Source: Tetradesmus obliquus
Lineage: Eukaryota; Chlorophyta; Chlorophyceae; Sphaeropleales; Scenedesmaceae
Assembly (NCBI GenBank): GCA_030272155.1
Contig: CP126202.1
Coordinates: forward strand, 3,183,501 to 3,247,500
Reading direction: 5' to 3'
Length of the DNA: 64,000 nucleotides
A program made the position numbers and the translations under genes. A model generated the notes under the pieces. It worked only from the letters and a program-made list of their open reading frames with translations. It was not told the origin of the DNA and did no database searches. Positions 1 through 13,335 of the stretch are shown here, piece by piece (position 1 is the first letter of the stretch; every line of letters begins with the position of its first letter).

Positions 1-3000
1 CCTACAGGCATGAGGTGATTGAAAAGATGGAATGACAGGCAGGGCTGCACACAGCTGGATGCCAGGAGCAGGCACTAACACATGCCGGCTCAGCATGCAT
101 GACCAGCAGCGGCCCGGCACGCATGCAGAACGTTGCCGTGCTTTGGATTCATTTGCCGCAACCAGGTATAGGTCCTTTTCCTACAGGCATGAGATGTTTG
201 AAAAGATGGAATGACAGGCAGGGCTGCACACAGCTGGATGTCAGGAGCGGGCGCTAATCACAAGCCGGCTCAGCATGCATAACAATCAGCGGCCCGGCAC
301 GCATGCAGAACGCTGCCGTGCTTCGGATTCATTTGCTGCAACCAGGTATGGTTCTTTTTCCTACAGGCATGACGTGTTTGAAAAGATGGAATGACAGGCA
401 GGGCTGCACACAGCTGGATGCCAGGAGCAGGCACTAACACATGCCGGCTCAGCATGCATGACCAGCAGCGGCCCGGCACGCATGCAGAACGTTGCCGTAC
501 TTTGGATTCATTTGCCGCAACCAGGTATGGGTCCTTTTCCTACAGGCATGAGATGTTTGAAAAGATGGAATGACAGGCAGGGCTGCACACACCTGGATGT
601 CAGGAGCGGGCACTATCACATGCCGGCTCAGCATCATGACCAGCAGCGGCCCGGCACGCATGCAGAACGTTGCCGTGCTTCGGATTCATTTGCTGCAACC
701 AGGTATGGTTCTTTTTCCTACAGGCATGAGGTGATTGAAAAGATGGAATGACAGGCAGGGCTGCACACAGCTGGATGTCAGGAGCGGGCACTATCACACG
801 CCGGCTCAGCATGCATGACCAGCAGCGGCCCGGCACGCATGCAGAACGCTGCCGTGCTTCGGATTCATTTGCTGCAACCAGGTATGGTTCTTTTTCCTAC
901 AGGCATGACGTGTTTGAAAAGATGGAATGACAGGCAGGGCTGCACACAGCTGGATGCCAGGAGCAGGCACTAACACATGCCGGCTCAGCATGCATGACCA
1001 GCAGCGGCCCGGCACGCATGCAGAACGTTGCCGTACTTTGGATTCATTTGCCGCAACCAGGTATGGGTCCTTTTCCTACAGGCATGAGATGTTTGAAAAG
1101 ATGGAATGACAGGCAGGGCTGCACACACCTGGATGTCAGGAGCGGGCGCTAATCACAGGCCGGCTCAGCATGCATACCAATCAGCGGCCCGGCACGCATG
1201 CAGAACGCTGCCGTGCTTCGGATTCATTTGCTGCAACCAGGTATGGTTCTTTTTCCTACAGGCATGACGTGTTTGAAAAGATGGAATGACAGGCAGGGCT
1301 GCACACAGCTGGATGCCAGGAGCAGGCACTAACACATGCCGGCTCAGCATGCATGACCAGCAGCGGCCCGGCACGCATGCAGAACGTTGCCGTACTTTGG
1401 ATTCATTTGCCGCAACCAGGTATGGGTCCTTTTCCTACAGGCATGAGATGTTTGAAAAGATGGAATGACAGGCAGGGCTGCACACACCTGGATGTCAGGA
1501 GCGGGCACTATCACATGCCGGCTCAGCATCATGACCAGCAGCGGCCCGGCACGCATGCAGAACGTTGCCGTGCTTCGGATTCATTTGCTGCAACCAGGTA
1601 TGGTTCTTTTTCCTACAGGCATGAGGTGATTGAAAAGATGGAATGACAGGCAGGGCTGCACACACCTGGATGTCAGGAGCGGGCACTATCACACGCCGGC
1701 TCAGCATGCATGACCAGCAGCGGCCCGGCACGCATGCAGAACGCTGCCGTGCTTCGGATTCATTTGCTGCAACCAGGTATGGGTCTTTTTTCTACAGGCA
1801 TGAGATGTTTGAAAAGATGGAATGACAGGCAGGGCTGCACACGGCTGCATGTCAGGAGCGGGCACTATCACACGCCGGCTCAGCATCATGACCAGCAGTG
1901 GCCCGGCACGCATGCAGAACGTTGCCGTGCTTTTGATTCATTTGCTGCAACCAGTTATGATTCTTTTCCCTACAGGCATGAGGTGATTGAAAAGATGGAA
2001 TGACAGGCAGGGCTGCACACAGCTGGATACCAGGAGCAGGCACTAACACATGCCGGCTCAGCATGCATGACCAGCAGCGGCCCGGCACGCATGCAGAACG
2101 TTGCCGTGCTTCTTATTCATTTGCTGCAACCAGGTATGATTCTTTTCCCTACAGGCATGAGGTGATTGAAAAGATGGAATGACAGGCAGGGCTGCACACA
2201 GCTGGATGCCAGGAGCAGGCACTAACACATGCCGGCTCAGCATGCATGACCAGCAGCGGCCCGGCACGCATGCAGAACGTTGCCGTGCTTCGGATTCATT
2301 TGCTGCAACCAGGTATGGTTCTTTTTCCTACAGGCATGAGATGTTTGAAAAGATGGAATGACAGGCAGGGCTGCACACGGCTGCATGTCAGGAGCGGGCA
2401 CTATCACACGCCGGCTCAGCATGCATGACCAGCAGCGGCCCAGCACGCATGCAGAACGTTGCCGTGCTTTGGATTCATTTGCTGCAACCAGGTATGGTTC
2501 TTTTTCCTACAGGCATGAGATGTTTGAAAAGATGGAATGACAGGCAGGGCTGCACACGGCTGCATGTCAGGAGCGGGCACTATCACACGCCGGCTCAGCA
2601 TCATGACCAGCAGCGGCCCGGCACGCATGCAGAACGCTGCCGTGCTTCGGATTCATTTGCTGCAACCAGGTATGGTTCTTTTTTCTACAGGCATGAGATG
2701 TTTGAAAAGATGGAATGACAGGCAGGGCTGCACACACCTGGATGTCAGGAGCGGGCACTATCACATGCCGGCTCAGCATCATGACCAGCAGCGGCCCGGC
2801 ACGTATGCAGAACGTTGCCGTGCTTTGGATTCATTTGCTGCAACCAGGTATGGTTCTTTTCCTACAGGCATGAGATGTTTGAAAAGATGGAATGACAGGC
2901 AGGGCTGCACACACCTGGATGTCAGGAGCGGGCACTATCACATGCCGGCTCAGCATCATGACCAGCAGCGGCCCGGCACGCATGCAGAACGCTGCCGTGC

Positions 3001-6000
3001 TTCGGATTCATTTGCTGCAACCAGGTATGGTTCTTTTTCCTACAGGCATGAGGTGATTGAAAAGATGGAATGACAGGCAGGGCTGCACACACCTGGATGT
3101 CAGGAGCGGGCACTATCACATGCCGGCTCAGCATCATGACCAGCAGCGGCCCGGCACGCATGCAGAACGTTGCCGTGCTTTGGATTCATTTGCTGCAACC
3201 AGGTAAGGTTCTTTTTCCTACAGGCATGAGGTGATTGAAAAGATGGAATGACAGGCAGGGCTGCACACAGCTGGATGTCAGGAGCGGGCACTATCACACG
3301 CCGGCTCAGCATCATGACCAGCAGCGGCCCAGCACGCATGCAGAACGCTGCCGTGCTTCGGATTCATTTGCTGCAACCAGGTATGGTTCTTTTTTCTACA
3401 GGCATGAGATGTTTGAAAAGATGGAATGACAGGCAGGGCTGCACACGGCTGCATGTCAGGAGCGGGCACTATCACATGCCGGCTCAGCATGCATAACAAG
3501 CAGCGGCCCGGCACGCATGCAGAACGTTGCCGTGCTTTGGATTCATTTGCCGCAACCAGGTATGGGTCTTTTTCCTACAGGCATGACGTGTTTGAAAAGA
3601 TGGAATGACAGGCAGGGCTGCACACAGCTGGATGCCAGGAGCAGGCACTAACACATGCCGGCTCAGCATGCATGACCAGCAGCGGCCCGGCACGCATGCA
3701 GAACGTTGCCGTGCTTCGGATTCATTTGCTGCAACCAGGTATGGTTCTTTTTCCTACAGGCATGACGTGTTTGAAAAGATGGAATGACAGGCAGGGCTGC
3801 ACACAGCTGGATGCCAGGAGCAGGCACTAACACATGCCGGCTCAGCATGCATGACCAGCAGCGGCCCGGCACGCATGCAGAACGTTGCCGTGCTTTGGAT
3901 TCATTTGCCGCAACCAGGTATAGGTCCTTTTCCTACAGGCATGAGATGTTTGAAAAGATGGAATGACAGGCAGGGCTGCACACAGCTGGATGTCAGGAGC
4001 GGGCGCTAATCACAAGCCGGCTCAGCATGCATAACAATCAGCGGCCCGGCACGCATGCAGAACGCTGCCGTGCTTCGGATTCATTTGCTGCAACCAGGTA
4101 TGGGTCTTTTTCCTACAGGCATGACGTGTTTGAAAAGATGGAATGACAGGCAGGGCTGCACACAGCTGGATGCCAGGAGCAGGCACTAACACATGCCGGC
4201 TCAGCATGCATGACCAGCAGCGGCCCGGCACGCATGCAGAACGTTGCCGTACTTTGGATTCATTTGCCGCAACCAGGTATGGGTCCTTTTCCTACAGGCA
4301 TGAGATGTTTGAAAAGATGGAATGACAGGCAGGGCTGCACACAGCTGGATGCCAGGAGCGGGCACTATCACATGCCGGCTCAGCATCATGACCAGCAGCG
4401 GCCCAGCACGCATGCAGAACGTTGCCGTGCTTCGGATTCATTTGCTGCAACCAGGTATGGTTCTTTTTCCTACAGGCATGAGGTGATTGAAAAGATGGAA
4501 TGACAGGCAGGGCTGCACACAGCTGGATGTCAGGAGCGGGCACTATCACACGCCGGCTCAGCATGCATGACCAGCAGCGGCCCGGCACGCATGCAGAACG
4601 CTGCCGTGCTTCGGATTCATTTGCTGCCACCAGGTATGGGTCTTTTTTCTACAGGCATGAGATGTTTGAAAAGATGGAATGACAGGCAGGGCTGCACACG
4701 GCTGCATGTCAGGAGCGGGCACTATCACACGCCGGCTCAGCATCATGACCAGCAGCGGCCCGGCACGCATGCAGAACGTTGCCGTGCTTCGGATTCATTT
4801 GCTGCAACCAGTTATGATTCTTTTCCCTACAGGCATGAGGTGATTGAAAAGATGGAATGACAGGCAGGGCTGCACACAGCTGGATGCCAGGAGCAGGCAC
4901 TAACACATGCCGGCTCAGCATGCATGACCAGCAGCGGCCCGGCACGCATGCAGAACGTTGCCGTGCTTTGGATTCATTTGCCGCAACCAGGTATGGGTCT
5001 TTTTCCTACAGGCATGAGGTGATTGAAAAGATGGAATGACAGGCAGGGCTGCACACAGCTGGATGTCAGGAGCGGGCACTATCACACGCCGGCTCAGCAT
5101 CATGACCAGCAGCGGCCCGGTACGCATGCAGAACGCTGCCGTGCTTCGGATTCATTTGCTGCAACCAGGTATGGTAATTTTTTCTACAGGCATGAGATGT
5201 TTGAAAAGATGGAATGACAGGCAGGGCTGCACACGGCTGCATGTCAGGAGCGGGCACTATCACACGCCGGCTCAGCATGCATAACAAGCAGCGGCCCGGC
5301 ACGCATGCAGAACGCTGCCGTGCTTTGGATTCATTTGCTGCAACCAGGTATGGTAATTTTTTCTACAGGCATGAGATGTTTGAAAAGATGGAATGACAGG
5401 CAGGGCTGCACACAGCTGGATGTCAGGAGCGGGCGCTAATCACAAGCCGGCTCACCATGCATAACAATCAGCGGCCCGGCACGCATGCAGAACGCTGCCG
5501 TGCTTCGGATTCATTTGCTGCAACCAGGTATGGTTCTTTTTCCTACAGGCATGACGTGTTTGAAAAGATGGAATGACAGGCAGGGCTGCACACAGCTGGA
5601 TGCCAGGAGCAGGCACTAACACATGCCGGCTCAGCATGCATGACCAGCAGCGGCCCGGCACGCATGCAGAACGTTGCCGTGCTTTGGATTCATTTGCCGC
5701 AACCAGGTATGGGTCCTTTTCCTACAGGCATGAGATGTTTGAAAAGATGGAATGACAGGCAGGGCTGCACACGGCTGCATGTCAGGAGCGGGCACTATCA
5801 CATGCCGGCTCAGCATGCATAACAAGCAGCGGCCCGGCACGCATGCAGAACGCTGCCGTGCTTTGGATTCATTTGCTGCAACCAGGTATGGTAATTTTTT
5901 CTACAGGCATGAGATGTTTGAAAAGATGGAATGACAGGCAGGGCTGCACACGGCTGCATGTCAGGAGCGGGCACTATCACATGCCGGCTCAGCATGCATA

Positions 6001-9000
6001 ACAAGCAGCGGCCCGGCACGCATGCAGAACGCTGCCGTGCTTTGGATTCATTTGCCGCAACCAGGTATGGGTCTTTTTCCTACAGGCATGACGTGTTTGA
6101 AAAGATGGAATGACAGGCAGGGCTGCACACAGCTGGATGCCAGGAGCAGGCACTAACACATGCCGGCTCAGCATGCATGACCAGCAGCGGCCCGGCACGC
6201 ATGCAGAACGTTGCCGTGCTTCGGATTCATTTGCTGCAACCAGGTATGGTTCTTTTTCCTACAGGCATGACGTGTTTGAAAAGATGGAATGACAGGCAGG
6301 GCTGCACACAGCTGGATGCCAGGAGCAGGCACTAACACATGCCGGCTCAGCATGCATGACCAGCAGCGGCCCGGCACGCATGCAGAACGTTGCCGTGCTT
6401 TGGATTCATTTGCCGCAACCAGGTATAGGTCCTTTTCCTACAGGCATGAGATGTTTGAAAAGATGGAATGACAGGCAGGGCTGCACACAGCTGGATGTCA
6501 GGAGCGGGCGCTAATCACAAGCCGGCTCAGCATGCATAACAATCAGCGGCCCGGCACGCATGCAGAACGCTGCCGTGCTTCGGATTCATTTGCTGCAACC
6601 AGGTATGGTTCTTTTTCCTACAGGCATGACGTGTTTGAAAAGATGGAATGACAGGCAGGGCTGCACACAGCTGGATGCCAGGAGCAGGCACTAACACATG
6701 CCGGCTCAGCATGCATGACCAGCAGCGGCCCGGCACGCATGCAGAACGTTGCCGTACTTTGGATTCATTTGCCGCAACCAGGTATGGGTCCTTTTCCTAC
6801 AGGCATGAGATGTTTGAAAAGATGGAATGACAGGCAGGGCTGCACACACCTGGATGTCAGGAGCGGGCACTATCACATGCCGGCTCAGCATGCATAACAA
6901 TCAGCGGCCCGGCACGCATGCAGAACGCTGCCGTGCTTCGGATTCATTTGCTGCAACCAGGTATGGTTCTTTTTCCTACAGGCATGAGGTGATTGAAAAG
7001 ATGGAATGACAGGCAGGGCTGCACACAGCTGGATGCCAGGAGCAGGCACTAACACATGCCGGCTCAGCATGCATGACCAGCAGCGGCCCGGCACGCATGC
7101 AGAACGTTGCCGTACTTTGGATTCATTTGCCGCAACCAGGTATAGGTCCTTTTCCTACAGGCATGAGATGTTTGAAAAGATGGAATGACAGGCAGGGCTG
7201 CACACAGCTGGATGTCAGGAGCGGGCGCTAATCACAAGCCGGCTCACCATGCATAACAATCAGCGGCCCGGCACGCATGCAGAACGCTGCCGTGCTTCGG
7301 ATTCATTTGCTGCAACCAGGTATGGTTCTTTTTCCTACAGGCATGACGTGTTTGAAAAGATGGAATGACAGGCAGGGCTGCACACAGCTGGATGCCAGGA
7401 GCAGGCACTAACACATGCCGGCTCAGCATGCATGACCAGCAGCGGCCCGGCACGCATGCAGAACGTTGCCGTGCTTTGGATTCATTTGCCGCAACCAGGT
7501 ATGGGTCCTTTTCCTACAGGCATGAGATGTTTGAAAAGATGGAATGACAGGCAGGGCTGCACACACCTGGATGTCAGGAGCGGGCACTATCACATGCCGG
7601 CTCAGCATCATGACCAGCAGCGGCCCGGCACGCATGCAGAACGTTGCCGTGCTTCTTATTCATTTGCTGCAACCAGGTATGGGTCTTTTCCCTACAGGCA
7701 TGAGGTGATTGAAAAGATGGAATGACAGGCAGGGCTGCACACAGCTGGATGTCAGGAGCGGGCACTATCAGACGCCGGCTCAGCATGCATGACCAGCAGC
7801 GGCCCGGCACGCATGCAGAACGCTGCCGTGCTTCGGATTCATTTGCTGCAACCAGGTATGGTAATTTTTTCTACAGGCATGAGATGTTTGAAAAGATGGA
7901 ATGACAGGCAGGGCTGCACACGGCTGCATGTCAGGAGCGGGCACTATCACACGCCGGCTCAGCATGCATGACCAGCAGCGGCCCGGCACGCATGCAGAAC
8001 GCTGCCGTGCTTCGGATTCATTTGCTGCAACCAGGTATGGTTCTTTTTCCTACAGGCATGACGTGTTTGAAAAGATGGAATGACAGGCAGGGCTGCACAC
8101 AGCTGGATGCCAGGAGCAGGCACTAACACATGCCGACTCAGCATGCATGACCAGCAGCGGCCCGGCACGCATGCAGAACGTTGCCGTGCTTTGGATTCAT
8201 TTGCCGCAACCAGGTATGGGTCCTTTTCCTACAGGCATGAGGTGATTGAAAAGATGGAATGACAGGCAGGGCTGCACACACCTGGATGTCAGGAGCCGGC
8301 ACTATCACATGCCGGCTCAGCATCATGACCAGCAGCGGCCCGGCACGCATGCAGAACGTTGCCGTGCTTTGGATTCATTTGCTGCAACCAGGTATGGTTC
8401 TTTTTCCTACAGGCATGACGTGTTTGAAAAGATGGAATGACAGGCAGGGCTGCACACAGCTGGATGCCAGGAGCAGGCACTAACACATGCCGGCTCAGCA
8501 TGCATGACCAGCAGCGGCCCGGCACGCATGCAGAACGTTGCCGTGCTTTGGATTCATTTGCTGCAACCAGGCATGGTTCTTTTTCCTACAGGCATGACGT
8601 GTTTGAAAAGATGGAATGACAGGCAGGGCTGCACACGGCTTCATGTCAGGAGCGGGCACTATCACACGCCGGCTCAGCATGCATGACCAGCAGCGGCCCG
8701 GCACGCATGCAGAACGCTGCCGTGCTTCGGATTCATTTGCTGCAACCAGTTATGATTCTTTTTCCTACAGGCATGACGTGTTTGAAAAGATGGAATGACA
8801 GGCAGGGCTGCACACACCTGGATGTCAGGAGCGGGCACTATCACACGCCGGCTCAGCATCATGACCAGCAGCGGCCCGGCACGCATGCAGAACGTTGCCG
8901 TGCTTCTTATTCATTTGCTGCAACCAGGTATGATTCTTTTCCCTACAGGCATGAGGTGATTGAAAAGATGGAATGACAGGCAGGGCTGCACACACCTGGA

Positions 9001-10730
9001 TGTCAGGAGCGGGCACTATCACATGCCGGCTCAGCATCATGACCAGCAGCGGCCCGGCACGCATGCAGAACGCTGCCGTGCTTCGGATTCATTTGCTGCA
9101 ACCAGTTATGATTCTTTTTCCTACAGGCATGACGTGTTTGAAAAGATGGAATGACAGGCAGGGCTGCACACACCTGGATGTCAGGAGCGGGCACTATCAC
9201 ACGCCGGCTCAGCATCATGACCAGCAGCGGCCCGGCACGCATGCAGAACGCTGCCGTGCTTCGGATTCATTTGCTGCAACCAGGTATGGTTCTTTTTTCT
9301 ACAGGCATGACGTGTTTGAAAAGATGGAATGACAGGCAGGGCTGCACACAGCTGGATGTCAGGAGCGGGCACTAACACATGCCGGCTCAGCATGCATGAC
9401 CAGCAGCGGCCCGGCACGCATGCAGAACGTTGCCGTGCTTCTTATTCATTTGCTGCAACCAGTTATGATTCTTTTCCCTACAGGCATGAGGTGATTGAAA
9501 AGATGGAATGACAGGCAGGGCTGCACACACCTGGATGTCAGGAGCGGGCACTATCACACGCCGGCTCAGCATCATGACCAGCAGCGGCCCGGCACGCATG
9601 CAGAACGCTGCCGTGCTTCGGATTCATTTGCTGCAACCAGGTATGGTTCTTTTTTCTACAGGCATGACGTGTTTGAAAAGATGGAATGACAGGCAGGGCT
9701 GCACACAGCTGGATGTCAGGAGCGGGCACTAACACATGCCGGCTCAGCATGCATGACCAGCAGCGGCCCGGCACGCATGCAGAACGTTGCCGTGCTTCTT
9801 ATTCATTTGCTGCAACCAGTTATGATTCTTTTCCCTACAGGCATGAGGTGATTGAAAAGATGGAATGACAGGCAGGGCTGCACACACCTGGATGTCAGGA
9901 GCGGGCACTATCACACGCCGGCTCAGCATCATGACCAGCAGCGGCCCGGCACGCATGCAGAACGCTGCCGTGCTTCGGATTCATTTGCTGCAACCAGGTA
10001 TGGTTCTTTTTTCTACAGGCATGACGTGTTTGAAAAGATGGAATGACAGGCAGGGCTGCACACAGCTGGATGTCAGGAGCGGGCACTAACACATGCCGGC
10101 TCAGCATGCATGACCAGCAGCGGCCCGGCACGCATGCATAACGTTGCCGTGCTTTGTATTTATTTGCTGCAACCAGGTATGCGTCTTAATCCTACAGGCA
10201 TGAGATGTTTGAAAAGATGGAATGACAGGCAGGGCTGCACACACCTGGATGTCAGGAGCGGGCACTATCACATGCCGGCTCAGCATCTTGACCAGCAGCG
10301 GCCCGGCACGCATGCAGAACGTTGCCGTGCTTCGGATTCATTTGCTGCAACCAGGTATGGTTCTTTTTCCTACAGGCATGAGGTGATTGAAAAGATGGAA
10401 TGACAGGCAGGGCTGCACACATGTGGATGTCAGGAGCGGGCGCTATCACACGCCGGCTCAGCATCATGACCAGCAGCGGCCCGGCACGCATGCAGAACGC
10501 TGCCGTGCTTCGGATTCATTTGCTGCAACCAGGTATGGTTCTTTTTCCTACAGGCATGAGGTGATTGAAAAGATGGAATGACAGGCAGGGCTGCACACAT
10601 GTGGATGTCAGGAGCGGGCGCTAATCACAAGCCGGCTCAGCATGCATAACAATCAGCGGCCCGGAACGCATGCAGAACGTTGCCGTGCTTCTTATTCATT
10701 TGCTGCAACCAGTTATGATTCTTTTCCCTA
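1..10730. repeat. 178-179 bp satellite array, about 60 monomers
   Basis: Head-to-tail monomers follow one another with no other sequence between them. Landmarks such as GGAATGACAGGCAGGGCTGC and the AGCGGCCCGGCACGCATGCAG block recur every 178 or 179 bp. The one-base length difference lies in the CAGCATGCATGACC versus CAGCATCATGACC variant. Monomers also differ in a diagnostic box (GATGTTTGAAAAG, GACGTGTTTGAAAAG or GAGGTGATTGAAAAG) and in CTGGATGCCAGGAGCAGGC versus CTGGATGTCAGGAGCGGGC. Short open frames occur in each unit, but 178/179 is not a multiple of three and they run on both strands, so I do not call genes. The array reaches the left window edge, so its real size is unknown. A centromeric, subtelomeric or interstitial location cannot be decided from the sequence. 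Confidence 0.98.
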
Positions 10731-11345
10731 CAGCTATGAGCAGTTTTGAAAGATGGAATGACAGACAGAGTTGCACAAAGCTGGATGTCAGGAGCGGGCG
10801 CTGAGCACAATCCGGCTCAGCATACATGACAAGCAGCGGCCCGGCACGCATGCAGAACGTAGCCGCGCTTCTAATTCATTTGCTGCAACCAGCTATGGTT
10901 CTCTTCCCTACAGGTATGTGCTGTTTTGAAAGATGGAATGACAGGCAGGGTTGCACACAGCTGGATGTCAGGAGCTGGCGCTTAGCGTAGCGCTTAGCGT
11001 GATTAGCCTAATCACAAGCCGGCTCAGCATGCATGACAAGCAGCGCCCGGCACGCATGCAGAACGTTGCCGCGCTTCCGATTATTCAGAGTTGCTAACAC
11101 ACAACTGCAGGGTGTTTACTGCAACCAGCTATGGTTCTCTTCCCCACATGTATGACCTGTTTTGAAAGATGGAGTGTTACGCAGAGCTGCACACAGCTGG
11201 ATGTCAGGAACGGGCAATACTCACATACCGGCTCAGCATGCATGACAAGCATCGGCCTGCAGGCTTCTAATTCATTTGCTGCAACCAGCTATGGTTCTTT
11301 GTTATGCAGGCGTGAGATGTTTGGAAAGATGGAGTGTTAGGCAGA
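10731..11345. repeat. Decayed right edge of the satellite array
   Basis: Three to four monomers here are clearly related to the array but much more diverged. The TTTGAAAGATGGAATG box and CAGCATGCATGACAAGCAG are still readable. One monomer carries an insertion around 10978-11010, where GCGCTTAGCGT is duplicated, and another an insertion at about 11085-11120. The last recognisable monomer ends near 11345. Diverged monomers at the flank of a homogenised core are typical of satellites kept uniform by unequal exchange or conversion, and they mark a genuine array end. Confidence 0.9.
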
Positions 11346-11567
11346 GCTGCACACTCCCATGCATGCATTGGCAGTGTCGCACGCTTCGCTATGCAACTCC
11401 CCGCCTGTTGACCTGTCCATGTTTGCCGCACTGCAGGTGCATCATGAGTGCGCTGCGCCGGAGCAGAGATCAACCACAGCAGCTCATGTGATGACTGTAA
11501 GGCCCCAAGTGGCACCGCAGGCAGCGACAACCACGTCAGGTGCGTAGCCTACTGCTGCTGGTGCTGC

Positions 11568-11573
11568 TGTCGC

Positions 11574-11641
<68 letters not shown>
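11568..11641. repeat. (CTG)n microsatellite
   Basis: About 24 CTG/GCT triplets with a single TTGTTG interruption. It is the first of many CTG/CAG tracts in the window and lies outside any gene I can support. Confidence 0.95.
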
Positions 11642-12530
11642 AGCAGCCTGCTGCAGCTGCTCTGCACGATGTGCATCACAACATGCTGCAGCAAAACACC
11701 AGCAGTATTGGTAGCAGGTTTGCAACAGTGGGCGTTTCAAACCTGAGGGACAGCAGCAGCAGCGCTGGGGCGCTTCTGCTTATGTAGCAGCTTAAAGGCA
11801 GTGCACGCGAAGCAAAGTGCAGTCAGGCTCCAACGATCGGCAGGTGTCCTACGCTGTTGCAGGCATTGCAGATGCTGTGCATGACGACCACAGTATATGG
11901 CATTCTTCTGCAAGTACAACAGTGTGTGCCTGGCCTGAGCAGTTGTCTGTTATTTTCTGTTGGTTGTGCCGATGTCTGCAGGTGGAGGTATGTGAGCCGT
12001 CAGCGGCAGCCAACTGCTGCATCCCTACACATGCCAACTGGTTCCAGCAAGGCGGTCGTCAGGCTACTAAAACAGAGCAGCCAGGATGGTGCAGCGGCTT
12101 AGGAAGCTTCCCCGGCTCAACTCAAGGGCAGTTGCATGGCAGCCGGTGCAGCAGCGCTAGCGCAGAAGACGTCCAAGCGCCACAGTGCAAGCAATAAGAA
12201 GAATGTGGTGCCAAGCGATTACAGCCTGGGCGTTATGAAGGTGTAGATCACAGCAAGGACGATGAGTTGCCAGCTTAAGCAGCTGCAGCAGCACCAACAG
12301 CAGCAGGGTATGCAGCATGCGGGCATGGGTGCAGATCTGCTCAGCAGCCGGTGCGCCGCAACGCTAGGCCGCTCTTCAGGTCCATGCAGTGGCTGTGGGC
12401 TTGGCTTTATTGGCTGGTGTGGTGTCATAGTCTGCACATGGTTGGGCAGATGCCTTGTGTGGCACTGTGCTGGGACAGCAGGGCCCAGCAGAGCCCAGCA
12501 GGGCCCAGCGGGTGTGCAATCTTTGCAGAT

Positions 12531-12569
12531 ACTATGCACATACTATGCACATACTATGCACATACTATG
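12531..12569. repeat. 11-bp tandem repeat ACTATGCACAT, about 3.5 copies
   Basis: Three exact ACTATGCACAT units are followed by a diverging partial unit. It directly follows a short GGGCCCAGCA/GAGCCCAGCA repeat at 12481-12511. Confidence 0.9.
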
Positions 12570-13065
12570 TGCCATCGGATGGCCAGCAGACCCTGGGGTG
12601 CCCGTGTGTGCCCATTGCATTCTCTATGTTGTGCATGTTGATATGAAGATACTGTTAACGTTTCTTGCATTTACATTGGTGAAGTGCTTGCAGTTGTGCA
12701 ATGGGTTTGCGGTGTACACCGCGGTGCATGCATGTGGGTGCAGCCCCGAGCTCGAAGTTCGCCCTGCAGCTCTGACACTGTGCTCATTGAGCTGGTGCGC
12801 CCTGGTTGATGTTTTCATATATTATATATACTTGAATAAGCGCTTTTGGCGCTGTTCAAGCCTATTCACGAGATCGTCCAGTCGCATCCAGTCACTGCAA
12901 CAGCAGCCCATCCACGGGCTCGCTGGATACGTGCAGTCCCTGGACGGGCGCTGGACGACATCCACGGGCCCAATGGATGGCTGCATGTGGACGCTCACTG
13001 GATGCTGTGTGGATGCGCTTTTGTCACAGTGGCAGCCACTGCACTGAGTGTAAAGGCCCGTTTCT

Positions 13066-13335
13066 GCACCACAACGATTGAGTGTTGTGGAACCTTTCCA
13101 ACACGCTGCGTTGTGGAGCTGTCCACAACGATTGCATTTCTACCAGCGTTGTGGAGCGTTGCGGAAGGCGACTGTCATTTGGCTCGTTCTCCCTTCCACA
13201 ACGCCACAACACCTCCACAGTACCCCCAGAGGTCGCGGGAAACTCCACAACGCTATCACTCTCCACAACGAGGCTCCACAACGCTGCAGAAACGTAATTC
13301 GTTGTGGAAGCGTTGTGGAGCTTTCCACAACCCTC
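13066..13335. repeat. Cluster of CGTTGTGGA / TCCACAACG words in both orientations
   Basis: At least ten copies of the TCCACAAC core or its complement GTTGTGGA lie within 270 bp, often as close inverted pairs, for example around 13108-13128 and 13300-13330. The upstream 180 bp (12880-13020) has a looser clustering of TCCA/TGGA words. Inverted pairs could form hairpins or be protein-binding sites. I cannot assign a function. Confidence 0.75.

Noticed and set aside
1-10730. Dozens of open frames of 60-178 codons on both strands
   Set aside because: They are the repeated satellite monomer read in several frames. The period is not a multiple of three and there is no domain or splice logic.
1-11345. 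CRISPR array
   Set aside because: The unit is 178-179 bp without unique spacers, in a eukaryotic genome.
12262-13047. Open frame of 261 codons on the + strand
   Set aside because: It runs through an 11-bp repeat and inverted TCCA words, has no recognisable domain, and competing frames exist on the other strand.
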